Positions 61,212-64,000 of a DNA stretch of 64,000 nt are shown one piece after another. Both the position numbers and the translations under genes were made by a program. Source of the DNA: Acinetobacter parvus DSM 16617 = CIP 108168 (GTDB lineage Bacteria; Pseudomonadota; Gammaproteobacteria; Pseudomonadales; Moraxellaceae). The DNA is taken from assembly GCF_000368025.1 (NCBI RefSeq), contig NZ_KB849212.1, positions 169,514 through 233,513 on the forward strand. The letters run 5' to 3'. The number at the start of each line of letters is the position of its first letter. The stretch's first letter is position 1. The notes beneath the pieces were generated by a model that saw only the letters and a list, made by a program, of their open reading frames with translations, was not told the origin of the DNA and made no database searches.

Positions 61212-61350
61212 ATGAAAAAACAATATCTCCCTGAGAAAATCTGTGCGCATTATTTGCGATCTTTTACTTGGCGCAAAAAAATGGCACGGCTGCTGGGCAG
61301 AAGTACGATATTGTTCTGAACGATGTAAACGTGAGTCCAGACGCTTATAA
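61212..61350 (+). pseudogene. DUF2256 protein, frameshifted remnant
   Basis: MKKQYLPEKIC then RSFTWRKK is the start of the small cysteine-rich DUF2256 family; the first CxxC is damaged (C-A-H-Y-L-R). After the lysine run the frame shifts and the tail (CWAEVRYCSERC) is readable in another frame. DUF2256 genes commonly sit beside photolyase-related genes. It starts three bases after the DPRP remnant. Confidence 0.75.
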
Positions 61351-61361
61351 AAATCAAATAC

Positions 61362-61565
61362 TTAGAAACGCTTGTATTGGCCTGAACAATAGGCTCGTAT
61401 CACATCATTTGAACGCAGCTGCAGATGTTTGGTTTTTCGACCAGTCACGCGTGCACGCCACATTTTAAAGCTACTAATTTTCATATTTTGCCGCATCAAG
61501 CGGATCACCGCCGCTTCATTTAAGCTATACTCACATAAAATAGCTTCAAAAGGAGTTTGATCTGA
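61362..61565 (-). pseudogene. TIGR03643/DUF2805 family protein, 5' truncated
   Basis: On the minus strand 67 codons are open: DQTPFEAILCEYSLNEAAVI, RLMRQNMKISSFKMWRARVTG and RKTKHLQLRSND. This is the nearly complete core of the small TIGR03643 (DUF2805) proteins. A TAA (61566-61568) stands a codon before the aligned region, where the first 10-15 residues and start should be. The family, of unknown role, is often next to cryptochrome/photolyase-related genes. Confidence 0.75.
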
Positions 61566-61627
61566 TTAAAAGCATAACAATACAATCATGAATTTTTTGT
61601 GATTTTTCTCTAGTTTACGGTTTGAGT

Positions 61628-61644
61628 GGCTTTGCTGCATAAAT
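61628..61644. repeat. Possible IS5-type terminal repeat relic
   Basis: GGCTTTGCTGCATAAAT resembles a terminal repeat (GGCTTTGTTGCATAAA) seen on several IS5-group elements. No transposase is attached. The rest of 61566-61742 holds nothing I can name. Confidence 0.3.
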
Positions 61645-61742
61645 ATTTTGCAAGATACTGATTTTTTGCTGAAATCAATTGATTTTTCCAGTCGATAATT
61701 TGGTTTTGATGAACATCAAATATAGTTACGAGGTTCGATATA

Positions 61743-61792
61743 TGGTGGGCCCAGACAGACTTGAACTGTCGACCAACGGATTATGAGTCCGT
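61743..61792 (-). other. tRNA-Ile2(CAT)-like 3' half: attachment site (att)
   Basis: On the minus strand: anticodon stem-loop ACGGA-CTCATAA-TCCGT, variable arm, T-arm (GACAG-TTCAAGT-CTGTC), acceptor 3' strand TGGGCCC, A and CCA. The D-arm and 5' acceptor strand are absent, so this is not a gene. The TTGGTCG-N4-TTCAAGT layout is closer to tRNA-Ile with CAT than to tRNA-Met. A 50-base 3' tRNA piece beside a P4-type integrase is the classical att product of island insertion. Confidence 0.8.
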
Positions 61793-61940
61793 TAACATAA
61801 AGATTAAAAATCAAAAAGATATAACTAATAAATTAATAATATCATATACTTATTTAATTTACAAAGTTTACTATTCACTCTTTTTGTTGATTAATATATA
61901 TTGATTTTGCTTACTACTTGCTTACCAGACGCTTACTAGA

Positions 61941-63188
61941 ATGAAGTTAACAAAACCTGCTATTGATAAAATTGATTGCTCAGACAAAAATAAACCAACT
62001 TTTTTTTGGGATGAGAAAACACCAGGATTCGGCGTCAAAGTTACACCTAAAAATAATAAAAGCTACATTTTCTAAGGCCGTATTGGTCTTCAAAACCGTC
62101 GTATCAAAATTGGTGACATTGATGTATGGAAATTAGATGACGCTCGTAAATATGCACAAGAATTGGCGATTATGTGCCACAAAGGGATTGATCCATTGAT
62201 CGAGCGTAAGAAAGCTTTAGCTGATAATAAAGAACTGCTAAAACAAGAAAAGCGTAAAACTATTAAATTTAAAGATGTATGGTTTGAATATTTAAAAGCA
62301 AGACAACCTAATTGGCGACCAAGAAGTTATCAGGACCACATCGAATTATCTAGAGGTGGTTACGATCCTGAAAAAAATAGTGTTTATACCAGTCAACCCA
62401 TTTTTCAACTGTTTGAGTACAAACTTTCTGAATTAACTGCAGATGTATTATGCGATTGGCTTGATCACAATGACTTCCGTCCAACAACATCAGCTAAAGC
62501 ATACAGACTTACACGAGCTTTCCTGAATTGGTGTGATGAACACGAGGATTATGAAAACTTAGTGCCTCCAAAATCATACAACTCTAAAAAAGTTAAAGAT
62601 AAAATCCCTTCCCCAAAAGCCAAGAATGATTGTTTGATGAAACAGCATCTAAAACCATGGTTTGAAGAGGTAAATAAGTTAACTAATAGAAAAATAGCGA
62701 TTTTTTTGATATGTAGTTTAATCACTGGTTGCAGAAAGAATGAGCTGCTTTCATTAAAATGGACAGATGTCGATTTTCGTTGGAAAACAGCGAAAGTCAG
62801 AGATAAAATTGAAGATGAAGGTCGCCTAATTCCTCTGACTACATATGTTGAAAGCCTATTATTAGAACTAAAGAAAAATTCTGATTCTAAATTCATATTT
62901 AGCAGTAAGGACGCTGAATGTGGTCATATTGTCAATCCTTACGATAGCTTAGAGAAAATATGTAAAAAACTAAATATTGAACTTACACCCCATGGATTGA
63001 GAAGGTCATATAAAACATTAGCTATATGGGCAAAAATCAATGAAGGATCTTTAGCCCAGATATCAGGTCATAAACCAAGTGCATTAGTTGAAAGACACTA
63101 TATCGTACGACCTATGGATATGCTACGAGAAACGCTACAAGAATATGAGGATTGGATTTTACAACAAGTACGAAATGGCATTAATTGA
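61941..63188 (+). pseudogene. P4-type tyrosine integrase, inactivated by one stop codon
   Basis: From the ATG at 61941 the frame reads MKLTKPAIDKIDC, TPGFGVKVTPKNNKSYIF, then TAA at 62073-62075 (CAA would restore it), and continues in the same frame to 63188 (about 415 codons). The DUF4102 arm-binding start, core-binding domain and catalytic domain are present. Catalytic residues: Arg in ITGCRKNELLSL, HGLRRSYK, SGHKP and the Tyr in VERHYI. It lies 150 bases from the tRNA-derived att site. An internal restart at 62163 would lack the arm-binding domain. Confidence 0.9.
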
Positions 63189-63375
63189 AATACCCCCTGA
63201 AAATGTGAAACCCATTTTTACACAAGTAAATTTCAACCACTTCTTCTGCAAAAGATCGCAACCGTGTCGTAGCACTTCCAGGATCTGTATAAATCATAGC
63301 TTCCGCAAGTGCCCCTAAGTCAGATAAAAGTGGAAATTTTTCTCTTAAAAACTCAAATTTTTCAGATTGCATCAC
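63181..63375 (-). pseudogene. HsdR-like N-terminal stub (DUF4145)
   Basis: The 64-codon frame (MMQSEKFEFLREKFPLLSDL, GALAEAMIYTDPGSATTRLR, SFAEEVVEIYLCKNGF) resembles the N-terminal DUF4145 region of type I restriction endonuclease R subunits. The remaining 900 or more residues are missing. The last ten codons are past the break and overlap the integrase 3' end. No hsdM or hsdS is near. Confidence 0.65.
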
Positions 63376-63554
63376 TACCCTTGTTAATTAGCCATTTTAT
63401 CTAACTAAAAGGTGTCTACAAAATTAGTGGCTATTCAGGTTTGAGATACAAGATACAAGCAGCATTGCTGCGCAACATAGCCATTTCTTGAATCTCCAAA
63501 GATTAAAGTTACGTTATCTTTAGAGGGACATGCTGTCCATTATTTTGTCTAGGA
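63376..63554. other. Spacer with no gene seen
   Basis: About 180 bases before the antitoxin tail. The stretch near 63410 (TGTCTACAAAATTAGTGG) could be an insertion-sequence edge, but I cannot match it to an element. Confidence 0.35.
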
Positions 63555-63656
63555 TCATAGTTTTAAGCCTAAAGCATTTACTACACGATTAATCGCATCA
63601 AAACATGGCGCTGAATCCTGACGTAGGGCTTTGTAGAGTGCCTCACGCCCGGTAAT
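63555..63656 (-). pseudogene. HigA-like addiction-module antitoxin, C-terminal remnant
   Basis: Thirty-three codons remain on the minus strand: GREALYKALRQDSAPCFDAI then NRVVNALGLKL and a stop at 63555-63557. This is the end of the helix-turn-helix of TIGR02684-type antidote proteins. No start, N-terminal half or toxin gene is nearby. Confidence 0.65.
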
Positions 63657-63669
63657 CCCTCCTAAAAAT

Positions 63670-63691
63670 AACCGCATTAAATAATGCGGTT
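63670..63691 (-). terminator. Terminator after the flavoprotein gene
   Basis: AACCGCATTA (63670-63679) pairs with TAATGCGGTT (63682-63691), with a T-run on the minus strand, 31 bases after the stop of the leftward flavoprotein gene. Confidence 0.82.
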
Positions 63692-63722
63692 AAAATTCTA
63701 AAAGATTGATAATCAGCTACTA

Positions 63723-64000
63723 TTAAGCAATCATCTCTGCATATTTTTCCTTGAACATTCTATGACGCTGAATGAGATGTTCAGACAAATATCGAGAATC
63801 CTGATCAATACCTAGGAAACGTCCTGATCCCCAGGTATATAACCATGGTAAGCCGATAAAGCTGACATCTGGATCCATCGTGATACCGCGATCATGTTTT
63901 GGATAACCACTAGCTTCAAATATATCCAGATCAATCCACGAGTAATCCGGTCTAAAACCGATACACCAAATGATTGAGGTAATATTTTCTTCAGCTAAGT
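63723..64000 (-). CDS. NAD(P)-binding flavoprotein monooxygenase, 3' end only (runs off window)
   Basis: The last 92 codons are visible: SIIWCIGFRPDYSWIDLDIF, PKHDRGITMDPDVSFIGLPW and LYTWGSGRFLGIDQDSRYL. The ATG-G-like CIGFRPD stretch and GLPWLYTWGSGRF are typical of CzcO/TrkA-type FAD-dependent oxidoreductases. The start lies outside the window. Function beyond a flavin-dependent oxidation cannot be read from this end. It looks intact as far as it can be seen. Confidence 0.8.
   Translation of the reverse strand, partial: LAEENITSIIWCIGFRPDYSWIDLDIFEASGYPKHDRGITMDPDVSFIGLPWLYTWGSGRFLGIDQDSRYLSEHLIQRHRMFKEKYAEMIA

Noticed and set aside
61743..61792. A complete tRNA gene
   Set aside because: The D-arm and the 5' acceptor strand are missing; only bases equivalent to about 27-76 are present, so it is an attachment site.

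Overview
The window is chromosomal DNA of an Acinetobacter species. The evidence is a low-GC, Moraxellaceae-type gene set: the nudJ-mnmA-hflD-purB block, an lptD-surA pair, holB-pilZ-tatD, exbB-exbD-msbA-lpxK-kdsB and an amgK-murU recycling pair. The first 94 bases also match an end of ISAba1, an insertion sequence typical of this genus. I cannot settle the species from this sequence.

Layout. 1-1.2 kb: an ISAba1 end, with its known outward promoter, cuts the 3' end of a small MglA-like GTPase gene; a truncated IS5-family element follows. 1.3-5.1 kb: nudJ-mnmA-hflD-purB operon. 5.4-13.3 kb: glcB, zapE, a shortened AraC regulator beside a Baeyer-Villiger-type monooxygenase, a META/DUF4377 lipoprotein and pyrF. 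13.3-20.1 kb: leftward lapA, ihfB, rpsA, cmk, an SRPBCC protein, tadA, an enoyl-CoA hydratase-family gene, ung and queD. 20.3-24.6 kb: type II secretion minor pseudopilins gspHIJK, a TetR regulator, tatD and pilZ. 25-34.8 kb: holB, kdsB-lpxK-msbA-exbDB (lipid A/Kdo supply and export), parAB-rsmG and murU-amgK. 34.9-46.1 kb: lptD-surA, fba, an RhlB-type helicase, a cold-shock gene with a large palindrome, tusA, rpoH, thiS-thiG, an HD hydrolase and yaaA.

From about 46.1 kb the sequence turns accessory. An IS630-family element sits just upstream of yaaA. It is followed by an alpha/beta hydrolase, a DJ-1/PfpI protein, a 5'-deleted yqhD with a palindromic operator still in front of it, an IS3 remnant, a quinol monooxygenase, and a formaldehyde-detoxification operon (frmR-frmA-fghA). 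Next come three zinc-free MDR/quinone oxidoreductases, a LysR regulator, an SDR and a second quinol monooxygenase. Read together, this is a patch of genes for reactive aldehydes and quinones, partly built and partly broken by mobile DNA.

58.6-64 kb is a decay zone: two cold-shock genes around an initiator tRNA, a lipocalin pseudogene, three adjacent wrecks of a photolyase-related cluster (DPRP, DUF2256, TIGR03643/DUF2805), and a tRNA-Ile2-like 3' half serving as an attachment site. Beyond that lie a tyrosine integrase killed by one nonsense codon, the 5' stub of an hsdR-like gene, the tail of an antitoxin, and the 3' end of a flavoprotein monooxygenase running off the window. I found no CRISPR array, rRNA operon or clear new defence system. 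The most notable features are the mobile-DNA junctions, the detoxification patch and the layered gene decay.
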